Source: Adiantum capillus-veneris (taxonomy: Eukaryota > Streptophyta > Polypodiopsida > Polypodiales > Pteridaceae). From it: a stretch of 64,000 nucleotides of DNA. Positions within the stretch are counted from its first letter, which is position 1; the number at the start of each line of letters is the position of its first letter. The stretch lies in the NCBI GenBank assembly GCA_014529385.2, contig CM043942.1, positions 8,183,001 to 8,247,000 of the forward strand, read 5' to 3'. A program made the translations under genes and the position numbers. The notes under the pieces were generated by a model. That model saw only the letters and a list, made by a program, of their open reading frames with translations, was not told where the DNA came from and did not search any database. Of the stretch, positions 1 to 12,364 are shown one piece after another.

Positions 1-1167
1 GAAACCCCCGCCATTGCATGGAAAAACATAGGCAGAGTGTTCGAGGTGAACACCAAGGCCAGGAAGCTTCAACTAAAGTCGGAGCTAAATCAGGTTAAGA
101 GGAACAACCTCTCCATCAATGATTATGCTTTGAAGATCAAGAGTATCATCGAGGCTCTTGGATCTATTAAAGTCTCAGTGGAAGACGATGACATTGTCCG
201 TGCATGCTTGGATGGTCTAGGAGATGAGTATGTACATTTCAGGTCTTCCATGAATACAAGAGACGACATCCCCGTGTTCCAAGATTTGATTTCTATGCTT
301 ATTCTTGAGGAGAAGAACCTTGACACATCTTCTTCTCATGGCAAAAATAATTATGAACAGGCCTTCTATTCTAACTCCAACAGAGGTAGAGTTAGAGATA
401 GAGGTCGTGGTCGAGGCCCAAGGGGTTGCAAGGGCAGATTTCAAGAAGTTCAATCAAATCAAAACAATACAGGTGGATGGGGAAACCAGTCTCAAGGTAG
501 GGGGAGTCAAAGAGGTCGTGGTGCAGGATCAAGCAGGCAGCAACATACTGCATATAGCAGAGAATGTTGGACTTGTGGTGAAAGAGGTCACATGTCACAT
601 GACTATCCAAAGGGAAAAGCAAGTGGAAAGAGAGAACAGGGCAACTATGGATCTACTAGCAGAGATACAGATGACAGCAAAAACGAGCGCATGTTTGTTA
701 TGCAGCATGTAATGAATACAATGACTGCAGAGAATTCCACCCAAGATGATGTTTGGTATGTGGATTCAGGTGCCTCTAATCACATGACGTCTCATGGAGA
801 GTGGTTTAGAGATATGCGCAAACCAGATGTGTCAGGCTATGTGCAGACAGGAGATGACACAGCTCACCCCATTGCTCATGTAGGGGACATACCTCTAAAT
901 ACGAAGAGTGGGAAATCAAAGTACTTAGCAGATGTACTTCATGTCCCAAACATTACAAAGAATCTTGTTTCTGTTGGACAAATGTTTGAGGAGGGTTTGC
1001 AGGTTCGCTTCAATCCCAATGGCTGTTATGTAGAAGATTTCCAGAATGGCTGTAAGTTGATCACACTGGACAAATGTGTGGGTAGAATGTTTACGCTAAA
1101 TGTAGACATGCCTGAGGTAAAAGTTGCATTAAAATCCTGCACTCTTTGTATGAACTTGCAGTGCTAG
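1..1167 (+). pseudogene. Copia gag-protease, partial (open at left edge)
   Basis: Part of the polyprotein of a Ty1/copia retrotransposon: gag packages the element RNA and the aspartic protease processes the polyprotein. The frame is open from base 1, so the true start lies outside the window. Residues encoded by about 20-320 fit the UBN2-type Copia gag domain (SINDYALKIKSI, then VRACLDGLGDEY). An RG-rich basic stretch (about 390-530) precedes a zinc knuckle at about 565-610 reading CWTCGERGHMSHDY, in which the fourth ligand is Tyr instead of Cys. The protease motif is WYVDSGASNHMTS at about 750-790. The frame stops at 1167, soon after the start of the pre-integrase region, and no integrase or RT follows, so the element is truncated. 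The zinc-knuckle change and truncation say it is dead. It is a different lineage from the two minus-strand Copia remnants in this window. Confidence 0.85.
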
Positions 1168-2103
1168 GACTGTACTTGTATGAACTTGTGCATGTGTTAG
1201 GTGTTTGAGTGTTCATTCCAGCTTTCTGAACGCGCGCACTCCTCGATGAACGATGTAGCATGTCTTTGCATTTCCATGCATAGAGAATCACATTTGTAGA
1301 GGATAGGGGTGGGCTTTGTGCGATCATGTTCTACAGCCGTTATAAGCAGCAGGGTAATGGGCATGCATAGGGAATCACATCTCCAGAGGATGTGGGTGGG
1401 GTTTGTGTTGTCGACAACATCAGCTCCCCCCGTTTATCACCTCGCCATCATGCCGTGTAGCAGGAGCCTTGGTCTCTTCATCTGTACGGCACCAACTGCT
1501 CAGCCCATGCCTTGCCAAAAATGACTCGTCAACTTCCTCTTTAGCGCTGCAAAATCTGCAAAAGCCGTCACCTGGCTTCTGTCTCCTGCTCTTCCACCTC
1601 GTCACGTCTCTCCGCAATCTGCTTACGAAGGTGCTTTCTCTCTACCCTGCTCGGTGGCTCTCTGATGCCCCAGTTGACGTCCCCCCTACCCTCGTCCGCT
1701 CCTGCTCGCCAACTTCTCTTCCCTTAACTAGCACTGTCTGCTTTTTTTTTATTGGCCCTCGCGTGCTCTTGCTTTATCTCCTGTCGCCGGCGCACTTGAG
1801 TGCTAATTGACGGCCCCTGCACCACCACTACCTCTTTCCCCTGCTGCTCGAAGGCAACCTGTGCAGCCCGACTCATGCTGCTCTCAACCCTCCTCCTCCT
1901 CTTTCTGACAGTCCTCCCGTCTTCGCTGTGCGGTCACACACGCCTGCTCTTCACCCTCTTACTGGCTCAATTAATGACGTTTTCTGCTGCCTGTCAATCC
2001 CTGCGCTAAGTGTAACGGGAGTAGCTACCCGGCCTCTAGTTGCTAGCATCACCATCTTGTCATCAGCTATCTACAATGTCTGCTCTAGCTGCTAGCATGT
2101 TCA
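1168..2103. other. No gene seen; GC-richer spacer
   Basis: Short open frames here have no recognisable domain. The stretch is C/T-rich on the + strand between about 1420 and 2010. A 25-30 base sequence containing GCATAGAGAATCACAT recurs in diverged form (about 1276-1300 and 1362-1385), so part of it is a local duplication. I see no LTR or TIR boundary that would close the upstream Copia fragment. Confidence 0.5.
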
Positions 2104-2147
2104 AGAGCTCATAATCCGTCCGCGCGCACGGACGGTTTGCGAGCTCT
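2104..2147. repeat. 44-bp imperfect palindrome
   Basis: AGAGCTC at the left is mirrored by GAGCTCT at the right, and the inner arms AATCCGTCCG and CGGACGGTT also pair around a CGCGCA centre. The transcript or single strand could fold into a nearly complete hairpin. A decayed second copy lies at 2319-2364. Confidence 0.75.
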
Positions 2148-2155
2148 GCTAAGGA

Positions 2156-2318
2156 TCTCACGTTTCCTCTCATTGACACGACTACTCTCAAAAAAGTTAT
2201 CAAAATAGCCTTAAAATATTGACATTTTGTAGGGGAGTATCACGTTTTCTTTGATTGTGTCGATTTTCTATCAAAAAAGTAACCAAAATACCCTAAACAA
2301 TTGAAGATTGGGTAGGGA
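2156..2318. repeat. 81-bp tandem duplication
   Basis: Unit 1 (2156-2236) starts TCTCACGTTTCC and ends TTTTGTAGGGGA; unit 2 (2238-2318) starts TATCACGTTTTC and ends ATTGGGTAGGGA. Both share CTATCAAAAAAGT-like centres followed by CAAAATA. The pair lies exactly between the palindrome at 2104-2147 and its decayed copy at 2319-2364. Confidence 0.7.
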
Positions 2319-2364
2319 AAGAGCTCACAGTCCGTCTGCTTGCACGCGGATGGATTGCGAGTTG
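2319..2364. repeat. Decayed copy of the 2104-2147 palindrome
   Basis: The sequence starts AGAGCTCACAGTCCGTC and ends GGATTGCGAGTTGTC, matching the first palindrome with several substitutions, so the arms pair less well. Confidence 0.6.
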
Positions 2365-4380
2365 TCAATGATACACGGAGTCAAAAACTCAGATGAAAAA
2401 ATTATGAGACTGATTGCAAGAAGCTCAACGGAAACATATGGAGACTTATTGCAAAGGAAAATTCCTAAAATACCCCTTAAATTCCAAACATTCTCACAAT
2501 ACCCCTTGTATTTTTCCAAAATTTCCCAAAAAGACTCCTTAAAAAAATTCTAGCTCTTGATAAAAAGATGAGTTATCCCTCAACCGAAGATGACAAAACA
2601 ATGGCTTTGGATGGAGTTGTGGACTCTCAAGCTAAAATGGATTATTCTAAGTAGACAATTTATATAAATATGACACTTAAGGATGGATCTCTACTATTAG
2701 AAAGACACAAAATTTGGAGCAATGCATTAAAATTGATAAAGAGTATTTTGAGAACTTTTAAATTTTGAGCGATATTTTCGGAAGTTTCGTGTTTTTCTTA
2801 ACCATTTTGGTCCCATAATTTTGGAAGAAGAGTTTTTCACTCAGTATGTCATTGAGAGATGAAAGATCGTCCGCACAACTCTAGACAATCTTCAATTTTG
2901 AGCTTGATACGGTAGATAATGATTTTACCAAATTTAGCACAATCCTCATATATTTTTGACCTTGGAAACCTTGAGGAAAGGGGTTGATACTTGTGAGTGG
3001 GAATATTTGAAACTGGATAGTTGTAGAAGAACCAATTGAGTATGGCATTGGTACTACACAACACATATATAAAAGAATCTGATAGCAGAATAGCAAAGAA
3101 TCTAGCACCACAATGGTAAGATTGAAAGTACCCCTAAACAAGTAGCCAATGATGCAAAGATGCCTAGCTAGAAAACTTTTGTTGCAATCAAAACCTTCAG
3201 TACTACACCTTGATTTATAATCTTATTATAAGGATCCAGTCTGTGAACTCTTTTTCTATGAACTCTTAAATTGTCCCGTCTTGTTTGTGAGCTCTTCCTA
3301 TATGAAGATATGGAAGCCAAATTGTTTTGACCTAGATCTTAAAAACCAACCTTTGAGCTCAACACTTACGAGTTACATCACTCAAAGATTAAAAATTTTA
3401 TTCTTCTATAAGCTTCTAGACTATCTACATTCAAGCCATTGGCCTGTGAGCTATTGTTGTACATGAATATTTAAAATCCAAGGCTTCATATACCAGGAGC
3501 AAATTTTGGAATACCATTCTTTTAATTTCAACACTTGTGCTTTATATTTCTTGGGTCTCTTGGGATTGTTTCTACAATGTAAAATTTGTTCTTTTTTCTT
3601 ATAGTGCTTGTTATACAGAGACTTTATGGCCAAATTCTATGGTGCCTAACACAATAAATAATTTTGAGTTAGTCTTGAGGAGCATGTCTTCACTTAATCA
3701 AAACAATTTACACACTCCAAAATTTATGATTTACAATTTTTTATAAGATCCTAAGATGGTTCTATTAAAGTGTCTCTCTAGTTTCCTATAACAAGGCTAT
3801 TCTTGCACTTGCCCAAGCTGTGCATTTCAAGTGGTGCAAGATGTCCTTTTGTAAACAATGTGACAAGGATTATGATGTCTATATTGCATCAATAATGGGT
3901 GTCACACTAGGCAGAGCTTTAAATTAGGTGTGACAGTAGGTAGTGCTCTTGTATATAGGTGTGCCTTTTTTATGCCTTTAATACCTTAGGGAGAATTTTC
4001 TATTACAATATTTCATTTTAAAATGCATTGCTTTCAAAGTATGCCCTAGAAGGTGTAGCTAAAGTAAGATTTAGTTTTTTGAGCTAACGCAGCATATGAA
4101 AATTATAGTTTCAAATGTATAAATATCCCCAGGGATTCCACTATGTAAAAATCACAAGATAACTACAATGAAATTATTTCTAATGAGATTTTATTTTCCC
4201 AATCACATTATTGTGCACTCTTTTTGGATCCAAATGTATGTTTTTTTATGGTAACGATCAAATTATAAATCCATAGTCTTTCTCTACGTCTTAAAATAAT
4301 CAATAGATTGCTATCAATGTGGAGCCTCCCTAGGATAATGGTGTCAAATGTGCTTGATCTCCTTGTTGAGTGAATGCTCA
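2365..4380. other. No gene seen; AT-rich intergenic DNA
   Basis: Only short unsupported frames with no recognisable domain. The base composition is AT-rich and lacks long microsatellites. The right end contains the 5-bp sequence GCTCA (4376-4380), which is the target duplication of the following solo LTR. Confidence 0.5.
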
Positions 4381-5993
4381 TGTAACCTTTACTGGCCAAG
4401 TAACTTGTATGTAGTAGAAAATAGCATGAACATAGTGAGCATTTCATTAGAATAGATTCCTAATGAGAATAACAAGAGTGCTTGGGTGGAGACAGTAACA
4501 AAAACTATAACACCTAGTTAGATAGCATGAAAAATACTTCAAAAGAGAGCAAAATTAAGCTATTGCCAACATTTGAGGACCGGATTACATGGAGCTGGTC
4601 CCCCCTCCAAAAGGCTTTGTATTATGGTTTCTCCCATCAAGAGAGACATTTCACAATACAATTCTTTGTGCTCCTTCAACACTAGCTAGTGCAATGAATA
4701 TGGAAACTTCATGCACTAAGAAAAACACTTATCAAACACAACATCAATTCCCTCATGGTCTCAGACCCAAGACCTCACACACTTTGAAGATGGTGAGAGC
4801 TAGTGGGGTATGAGAGTAGATTAAGAGGAAGAAGGAGTATTCTTATGAGAAAGATGTACATCTCCTCACATAATCACTCATATTAGCATAGCTTAGCTTA
4901 GTGATTAGCATGGTAGAGGAGATGAGCATGCATTGAAGCTTGGCTCTTGGTTGGATTTGCGTCACAAAGGCAAGTGTTGTTGGTGTAGGCCTCCCTTCTC
5001 ACAAGCTTGGAGTAGGTGGTAAGCTTTTCACTAAATCTTGAGAAGGAGAGAGAGAGTCTTCTTTCTCCACACATGAGAGATTCTTCTTTCTCCACACATG
5101 AGATTGTGTGAGTGTATAATTGATAATTCCTTTGAAAAATCAGCCCCCTCTCTCTCTTGGTCGACCCCTCTTTCTATTCGCTCATGCTGCAACCCTAATG
5201 GACCTCCCCAAGCCTAGCCAATGGAAATTAAGCAGCATAAGTGATAGCCTTCTGACATGTGTCGCCCTTTCCCCTTTTGTGAGAGATTTTTCTAATTAAT
5301 TTAATTCAACTAAACTCTCATTGGACCCCTTTGTCTCCTGGCCAATAGAAATCAAGCAAGCCATTGGGCTGTTGAATGCTCATTGGACCCCTTGGGAGAC
5401 TGTCCAATAGTCTTCTAGAGAGCTTAATTCTTATTGGTTCTTTATTAAGTGATTTTAAATTTATTAAACTAGATTTACTCTAGCCTAATTCTCATTGGTC
5501 CACCTCCAAGGCCATTCAATAGGATTTGAGTACACCTTGTGGGCATCTAGGCTAGGGAGCTGACATGTGTCCCTCTTTCCCTTGTGTACAAAGAAAGCTT
5601 GTGAGTGTGTGTTGTGTTTCTCTCTCATCCCCTACTTCTTGGGCTCATCCCCTCCTATGTAGGACTTGAGAAGACATTTTGGGACACACACAAAGCATCC
5701 AATTTCCCTAGAGTTTGACCTTTGGGCACAACCTTTGAATTTTGAAACCTTAGCATTTTGGAAGTCTTAATGGGTTGAACCTTAGGGTCTTTTAAGCCCA
5801 TTGTTTCACATTGCTCTTTTGCAGATGGCCCCTTGTTTAGATCCGTATTTTCCCTCCTTTGGATCCCTACTATGGCCAGTCTGTCAGCTTAACCAATATT
5901 CTAATTTTTTCTCCCCTAGTACTTCCCCATATTAAATGATCAGTTTAACATGAGAAAATCATTTAGAAAAATTAGATATTAGTTATTATGACA
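4381..5993 (-). mobile_element. Solo LTR of a chromodomain Gypsy element (G2 family)
   Basis: Read on the minus strand, this 1613-bp segment begins TGTCATAATAACTAATATC and ends GTAAAGGTTACA, matching end to end the LTR of element G2 (5' copy 39852-46553 after removal of its CACTA insertion; 3' copy from 52737). It is flanked on both sides by GCTCA (4376-4380 and 5994-5998), a perfect 5-bp target duplication. No internal sequence is present, so it is a solo LTR left by recombination between the two LTRs of a former full element. The duplication being perfect argues for a fairly recent insertion. Confidence 0.92.
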
Positions 5994-8689
5994 GCTCATA
6001 TGTGAGTTTGAATAATGGATACAAATAAAAGTAGTTAATGATAAAGGGCTCCCCCTTTTTGTAAGGGTTGTGTGCTCTCCTCAATGTGTTTACCACTTTG
6101 TAGGTAGCTTGAAGTAATGAGTAGTTTTAGTAAGGGTATGTAGCATCAAGGCAAGTTTTCCTACCATCTATCCGTCATATGTGTTATTTAGATGAGTGAC
6201 ATCTCACATTTGTGCATCTTGTTAGAGAGGAGACAAAATAAATAAAGAGTGTAGATGGAGATGAAGATAGAAACAATAAAAATAATTCCATACACTTCTC
6301 TCTTGTTAACAATGGTTGCTCTCTCCTCTCAATTTCTAAGTGCCTCCCTTCGAAGTCAATAATTCCCTTTACATACTAGTTCCTAGCAATGTAGCTTTGT
6401 TTGATAGACTCACAACCTAGTGCATAGCAAGGAGAACTTAAAGTGAACTTCTATAGTATAGAAAAAAAGCTTGGTTATGAATGACACAATAGAGGTACCA
6501 TTTAGAGTCCCTTTACATAGTATCTCATAGCAATGTATTTTGTTTAATACACTCACATTGTATAAATTATGGCTTTAGTTGTTTGTGAATGAAACAATAG
6601 AGGGACCGTTTAGACTACTACAAGTTGTGTAGTCCAAGGTCTTCTCCTTCTACGGTGGTAGATGCATGAAGATTCTAATTTCTTTGAATCTTAGTATTTT
6701 GCACTTGCTCAATGGAAAGGTAGTATCTTGGTCTTCTATATACTAATTTAACAAAGCATACTACACAAGCCTCTTGAAAAGCACTTAGAACAATGGTTTG
6801 TGGCATTTAATTGCTAATCATAATCACTAGCTAGTGGTAATCCTCCATATATATTATAGTGTACTTTAAAATGGTTTGTTATGGGGATAATAATAAAGAG
6901 TATATTAGGACTGATGTCTTTAATCCAAGTGTATTGGTGTATTATGATTAATAGTGTGTTGAAACAGATGTTGTTTTGGGTGCTACAATGAAAAACTAGC
7001 ATCATGATTTAAAAAAAGCTCTAAATTCTCTTTGAAAGCTCTAAATTAGAAGCTTGCAAAAATAAGCACTCTATATATTTCCTACATACAAAACTTTCCC
7101 AAAATCCCGTCCTAACACCTTCAAAAGTGGCTTCCAAGGAGTGCCTTGGGTCAAAATTTGAAACTGAAGGAAAACAATCAGAATGAACTTCTAAACTGTG
7201 TACAAACTTTAAAATAACCAAAATTTTCTTCAAAACAAAATTATCGCTAAAATTTTGAAAATAGGCTTCCCATGGACTTGCCACTACGATAGAAATCAAA
7301 GGGTTCAAGGAGAGGTATGGTGTCACAAGTGCATGGTAGGAATCTCACCGAGGTTTTTTTCATCAAGATCTCTTGTACGTTATCATGTCTTCTCATGTAC
7401 AATCTTACCAAACAAAAACAAATTTACACTTTAAATGACTACAAATCTTATTTAACTTATCAAACAATCTAAAGTATGGTAGACCTAGAGTGCTCTTACA
7501 CATCAACAAACAAAAAAGTCCAAATTTCTTTTCATTAACTTTGATAAACATACATTCGTGAACAACTTCCAATGGGTAGTGCGGTCATAGTTCTTACATC
7601 CATTCCATGACATGGTATACTCATGGGGTGACCTATCACATAAAAATATCTTTGGTGGGGGTACCCTCATGTTAGGAAAGGGTGTGTTGCTGATGAAAAG
7701 CTGTTGTATTGTCCTATTGAGGATCTCTCCATGTTCGCATAATCATTTTTGGTGTAGTGAGAGCCACATTGCTTGAGGAGAGATTTGTGCCATCGTAAAA
7801 GCTTCGTGTTATATCAGTTCCTTGAGACATTCTTACAAACAACGCCACTCAACTAGCATAGTAAGAGGTCACCTTGTATCATGACGCGTTAGAAACATGT
7901 TCTTCAAACAAAGACATGTATGAATTCAACATTTGCAAGCTGTATAATAAAGACACTTGTTAAGTATATGTTGTACAAATTTGCAAGTATTTCCATCCAA
8001 TAATCCAAAAATGTACATTAGGATGAGATTACCCACCTCTAATAAGCATGGATTTGAAGCACCTACGTGCAAGGTGTAAGAAAGAAGGCTGTTTAGAGAA
8101 AAAGTGGTGACACTTAACCTCTCTAACCTGCAGTCTTTCACTATTTGTGTACATAAGTAACATTTTTGCTAAGCACTGCAAAACAAGTAGAGGCAACACC
8201 TTAGACTTCAAAGTCTGTGATAAGAAGAACACAACCAAAAGTAAGAAGTATATTGTTACCTTGCACCAGGGGGTGTTTTTTTTAAATATGTGATGGTATT
8301 GGCAAGCTTCATAATGTACACCTCTTTTTCTTGCAATTGTTGTTGGAGAGTTTCAACCACCCTCTTTGAAGAGGAAATACTGTCTTGTAATGCCACTCTT
8401 TTGAGCTGAAGAGCTTGACATTTGTGCATCCATCAAATGCAAAGATATACCTGCACCCATACACAACCAATTGCAATAGTTTCACAAGCCTACTTCTCCC
8501 CTTCCAAGATATTGAAGAACCATCAACATTCGTCTCACCGATGGTATGACATTCCTAGGATGACCTCTGCTCACCCTCATGTGTGCGGACTTCGGTGCGC
8601 CGCTAACAAGCAAATATGTACGCTTTTGTTGTGTGGAGTACATGGTGGTGGAGGCGTACGATTTGTGATGTCTGTGAGCACCATGGCAG
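5994..8689. other. No gene seen; AT-rich intergenic DNA
   Basis: AT-rich sequence without a recognisable protein or element boundary. The longest minus-strand frame (7021-7326, 101 codons) is rich in hydrophobic and aromatic residues but matches no family I know and has no support beyond being open. The segments 6400-6490 and 6510-6610 share similar wording (cttta-catagtatct / tagcaatgta), suggesting a decayed local duplication. Confidence 0.45.
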
Positions 8690-8905
8690 TTGTTGCGTGA
8701 GGAAACAAAGGATGAAAAGAGAGAGGGGGGAGAGAGAGGGAGGAACATGGGAGGAGAGAAGGGGGCAGGGGGGGAGAGCGAGAGAGAGGGAAGGAGGAGG
8801 AGAAAAGGGAGTAGGAAGGAAGAGAGAAGAGGGAGAGAGGAGGGAGGAGGAGGGAGGGAGAAGCGAGGGAGAGAGGAGAGAGGAGGAGGAGAGAACAAGG
8901 TTTTT
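8690..8905. repeat. Purine tract (GAGG/GGGA-rich)
   Basis: Nearly every base on the + strand is G or A for about 200 bases. The Arg/Glu-rich and Ser/Pro-rich frames seen here on the two strands are by-products of this composition, not genes. The tract can form triplex or G-rich structures. Confidence 0.85.
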
Positions 8906-9298
8906 TTTTTTTGGGAAATTTTTTTTTGAAAAAGTGGACTTTTAGTGTTTGTAGGTTTTAAAAAAAGTCAAAAAATTATTATATATATATATATATATAT
9001 ATATAGATAGATGTTGGGGGGAAGTTTTAAAAAAATTTTGAAAAAAAAAGGTCAAACTTTGGCTCTTAGTGACCCACATTTTTGCTGATGTGGCCACACT
9101 CCTTTACTCCCTTCACTTTCAAAAAGCTAGAGAGAGAAAGTGACCTAAGACACATGTGTCTGAAAAAAAGGCTAGAAAAGCCTACTCAAAAGTAGCTTCT
9201 TGAATGCCCTTGTCCCCTTAACCCTATACAACATTAGCGTTAATCCCTAAAAATTAGGATTCCTTACAAGACCCATGCAAGGTCCATATTTCTCCTAA
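8906..9298. other. Spacer with (AT)n microsatellite
   Basis: Poly-T and poly-A runs, an (AT)13-type repeat at about 8979-9004, then unremarkable sequence up to the truncated end of the Copia remnant. No coding signal. Confidence 0.5.
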
Positions 9299-9917
9299 TG
9301 TTACATAATCTTCCTCAAATATGTCACCGTTCAAGAAAGTAGTAATAATGTCTGATTGATGTACATCCCAACAAAAATGAGCTACCAATGCACATAAAAA
9401 ACGCACAGTAGTCATACGACAAGTGGGAGGAAAAGTCTCTTCATAATCTATGCATTTTTGTTGTGCATAACCCTTTGCAACAAGTCGAGGCGCCTTATAG
9501 CAACCTCACTATCTGGCTTGCGTTTCAACTTGTAAACCCACTTTGTATCAATGGCCTTTTTGCGAGGAGGCGAATCACATAAAGTCCATGTTCATTTTCT
9601 ATAAGTGCATCATATTTTGATTGCATGGCAACCATCCAATTTTTTGAATTATGTGCTTCATCAAAAGACAGAGGTTCCTCAACATCATGTAAGCTAGACA
9701 CGGCCAAAGCATAACAATCCGATGCATGAGATGCATGGCGAGAGACTGAACGAGTATGACTAGACAAAGGTACATCCAATTTACTGTCATGCAATGTATG
9801 CACCAACCATTTTGCCATACCTCTAGCTTGCTCATTTTCAGCCCTTTCCTCATGAAGTATATCATGTACATCTACATCAGTAATAGGTTGATCTGTAACA
9901 TTTTCAAAAACCCCCAT
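9299..9917 (-). pseudogene. Copia RT, N-terminal part
   Basis: Start of the Copia reverse transcriptase region. The frame shows the linker NEQARGMAKWLVHTL and the RT entry region SFDEAHNSKNWMVAMQSKYDAL, the usual 'W..AM..E.DAL' start of Copia RT with E changed to K. After about 9600 the frame is disrupted; in the sister copy this part reads on into GTKWVYKLKRKPDG. Homology ends at the truncated element edge and the catalytic YVDD region is absent. Confidence 0.8.
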
Positions 9918-10067
9918 AGGCTATACATTTGCCTCATTGGAATTTACATTCAAAATTCCACCACCGAAAAGAGGCAACAAAGCGTCATAAATGTCATGTG
10001 AGCTGACATTACTGTCTCTAGTACATGATAGCAAGGACTGAACAAAATCTTCCACGAACACAACATC

Positions 10068-11272
10068 TTATAAGACCAAGATATGCTTTGTTTGCGGATA
10101 ATACAACTTGTAACCTTTGCTTTCAGCACTATAACCAAAAAAAATACATTTGACAGCCTTATCATCCCATTTTTTGCGCTGTGTTTGTGGCACTAAAGCA
10201 TATGTCAAATAGCCAAAAACACGCATGTGCTCAATAGAAGGCTTTCTATCATGCCATGATTCATATGGAGTAATAGACTGCAAATCTTTTGTAGGACACC
10301 GGTTTAGTACATAAGTGGCACACATGATTGTCTCAAGCCAAAACAAATACGGCAAAGCTTGACTTTTGACCATACATCGTGTCGTTTCCATAAGTGACCT
10401 GTTTTTCCTCTTAGTAACACCATTTTGTTGAGGCGTATAAGACATTGTATATTGGTGTTTTATCCCACGACTAGCCAGAAATGCATTAAATTCACGAGAC
10501 ATATACTCTCCCCCTCGATCGGAACGGAGGGTGCCCATAGTATATTTCGAGACATTTTCAACCATAGCCAAAAATTGTTTGAAGCACATGAAAACTTCAG
10601 ACTTCGCTTTAAGTGGATACACCCATACATGCATACTCACGAAGTAAAGATAATTGCCCAAGGACGGAGTTTGCATGGACCCACAAACATCACTATGCAC
10701 AAGCTGTAACCTGCATGTGGCCCTAACTGAACCATTTTTTGGAAACTTTGAGCTCTGTATCTTACCCCAAATACAGCCTTCACAAACATGTTTTACAGGT
10801 GCTTCAGGAGGCAGCAAAGAAGCAACCATATCAGACTTTTGCAAACACAGCAAACTAGCAAAATTCAGATGACCAAAACGTGCATGCCAAAGTTTTTGCA
10901 TCTGAAATAGCCTTTGAATCCACAACTGCATTTGCAAAATTCTTCCGACACTTGTCATATAAAGTGGGCCATCACCAAAACTGAGATCATGTACTGTATA
11001 TCTGTCATCTACAAATTTGACTACAAGACCAAGTCTAGCAAGTGTAGATACAAACAAAAGATTCTTCTTGATCTTAAGTACATAAAATGCATCAACAAGT
11101 GTGAAAGAAGTGCCATTGCAGCAGTAAGAACAATCTTTCCAACTCCCTGAACCGGATAAGAGGCATTGTTGGCACAAGTCACTAAATTCCCACGAGGGAC
11201 AGGCTCAAGAGAGGTGAACAAATCACGATGTGAGGTAATGTGCTTTGTAGCACCATTGTCAAAATACCACAC
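10068..11272 (-). pseudogene. Copia protease-integrase, inactivated
   Basis: Protease start at about 11272: WYFDNGATKHITSH, where the catalytic motif normally reads D-S/T-G; here it is DNG. A frameshift separates the protease from the integrase frame (11177-10068). Integrase shows the zinc-binding part (LWHARFGHLNF, then CEGCIWGK), the core aspartates in HSDVCG and LRSDRGGEY, and then NGVTKRKNRSLME, where the catalytic Glu of the usual NGVAERKNR is Lys. It ends at a stop near 10068 after FFGYSAESKGYKLY. Loss of two catalytic residues plus frameshifts make it inactive. Confidence 0.88.
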
Positions 11273-11479
11273 ATGTGAATCTGCAGCAACTCACATGTAT
11301 GCATCATGAACAACAAGATTATAGGTACACTTTGCACTAAAAGCCCATTCTGCATCAACATCAGCATAACAGTCTCCTTTCAAAGAAGACTCAACAATAG
11401 CTGCATTTGTAATGGAACCAGCATTTGCATTGGAACCACCCTCTTTCTTCTTAGCCTCTTTGGTCTTCAACTTATGACA

Positions 11480-12364
11480 CTACTTGATCAAGTGATCATT
11501 AGCTTTACAATAATGAAAACGCATCTTCTTTTTGCCTTTATCACCAGAATTTTTGGACAATCTTCTGCTAGCAAAAGCATTAGGAACAGGTGATTTTCCA
11601 CACAGAAGAACAATAAGAAGTGGCTGCATTGTTGTTACCACCTTTTCTTTGAGCAGCAATAAAGGCTTGTTCAACTGCACAATGTCTAGTCCTTTTTTTT
11701 TTTTGGAAAGTGACCCTTACAACAGCGATGTGTATAATGCATCAAACTTGACAAATTCAAGATTTCCTTGGGTCATAAGTCTCCAAGTACTAGCAAAAGT
11801 CTGGTAAGAATCTGGCAAGGCATCAAGGATAGTCTGCACAAGGGAACTGTGAGAAATGACTTCACCTACACAAATAAGTTGCTCATTTGTATCCTTGACA
11901 CTAGCAAGGAAAGTATCCATATCATCTTCCTCATGCATAATCTTCGACTCCAGCTCTTTACGCAACAATGCAGTTTTTGCGTCATTGCGACTTGCATAAA
12001 GACCAATCGGAATATCCCAAGCCTATTTTGCAGATTTCACTGAATGAATGTGAGGAATAATAGTGCGTTTCACATACAATGCAATCAATGCATGAGCATG
12101 TGTACCTTTTACATCCCAACAAGCTTGTTCTATAGTAGGCAAATTAACTCTTACAACGGTAATCCTTGCAGCAAGACCTGCAATATCCTCAACATCCCTT
12201 GTATCCTCAGAATCAGGACGTACATCAATGCCCAGCATAATGTTCCAAATGCCCTTCGACACAAGAACATGTTGCATCATATAAGCACACATAGGGTAAT
12301 TGTCCCCATCCAATCTGTCCTCAGCTGCAAACATCTTGAACACATCTATGTTGTTGTCGGCCAT
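11480..12364 (-). pseudogene. Copia gag, inactivated
   Basis: The start codon (12364-12362) opens MADNNIDVFKMFAAEDRLDG, a typical Copia gag N terminus. Gag-like sequence continues (LPTIEQACWDVKGTHAHAL) until an in-frame TAG near 12023 in the context SVKSAK-stop-AWDIP. The frame then resumes (LRKELESKIMHEEDDMDTFL, TILDALPDSYQTF), reaching a zinc knuckle at about 11480-11530 whose first Cys is Phe and which is cut by another stop just before its last Cys (FHYCKANDHLIK-stop-C). At least two nonsense changes and frameshifts show it is a pseudogene. Confidence 0.85.

Noticed and set aside
1309-2009. Several overlapping + frames in C/T-rich DNA
   Set aside because: No recognisable motifs, no start context or splicing that links them, and similar frames in all phases.
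7021-7326. 101-codon minus-strand frame
   Set aside because: Open but with no family resemblance; single isolated frame in AT-rich intergenic DNA.
8482-8945. Pro/Ser-rich (minus) and Arg/Glu-rich (plus) frames over the purine tract
   Set aside because: Composition artefact of GA-rich DNA; no homology visible.
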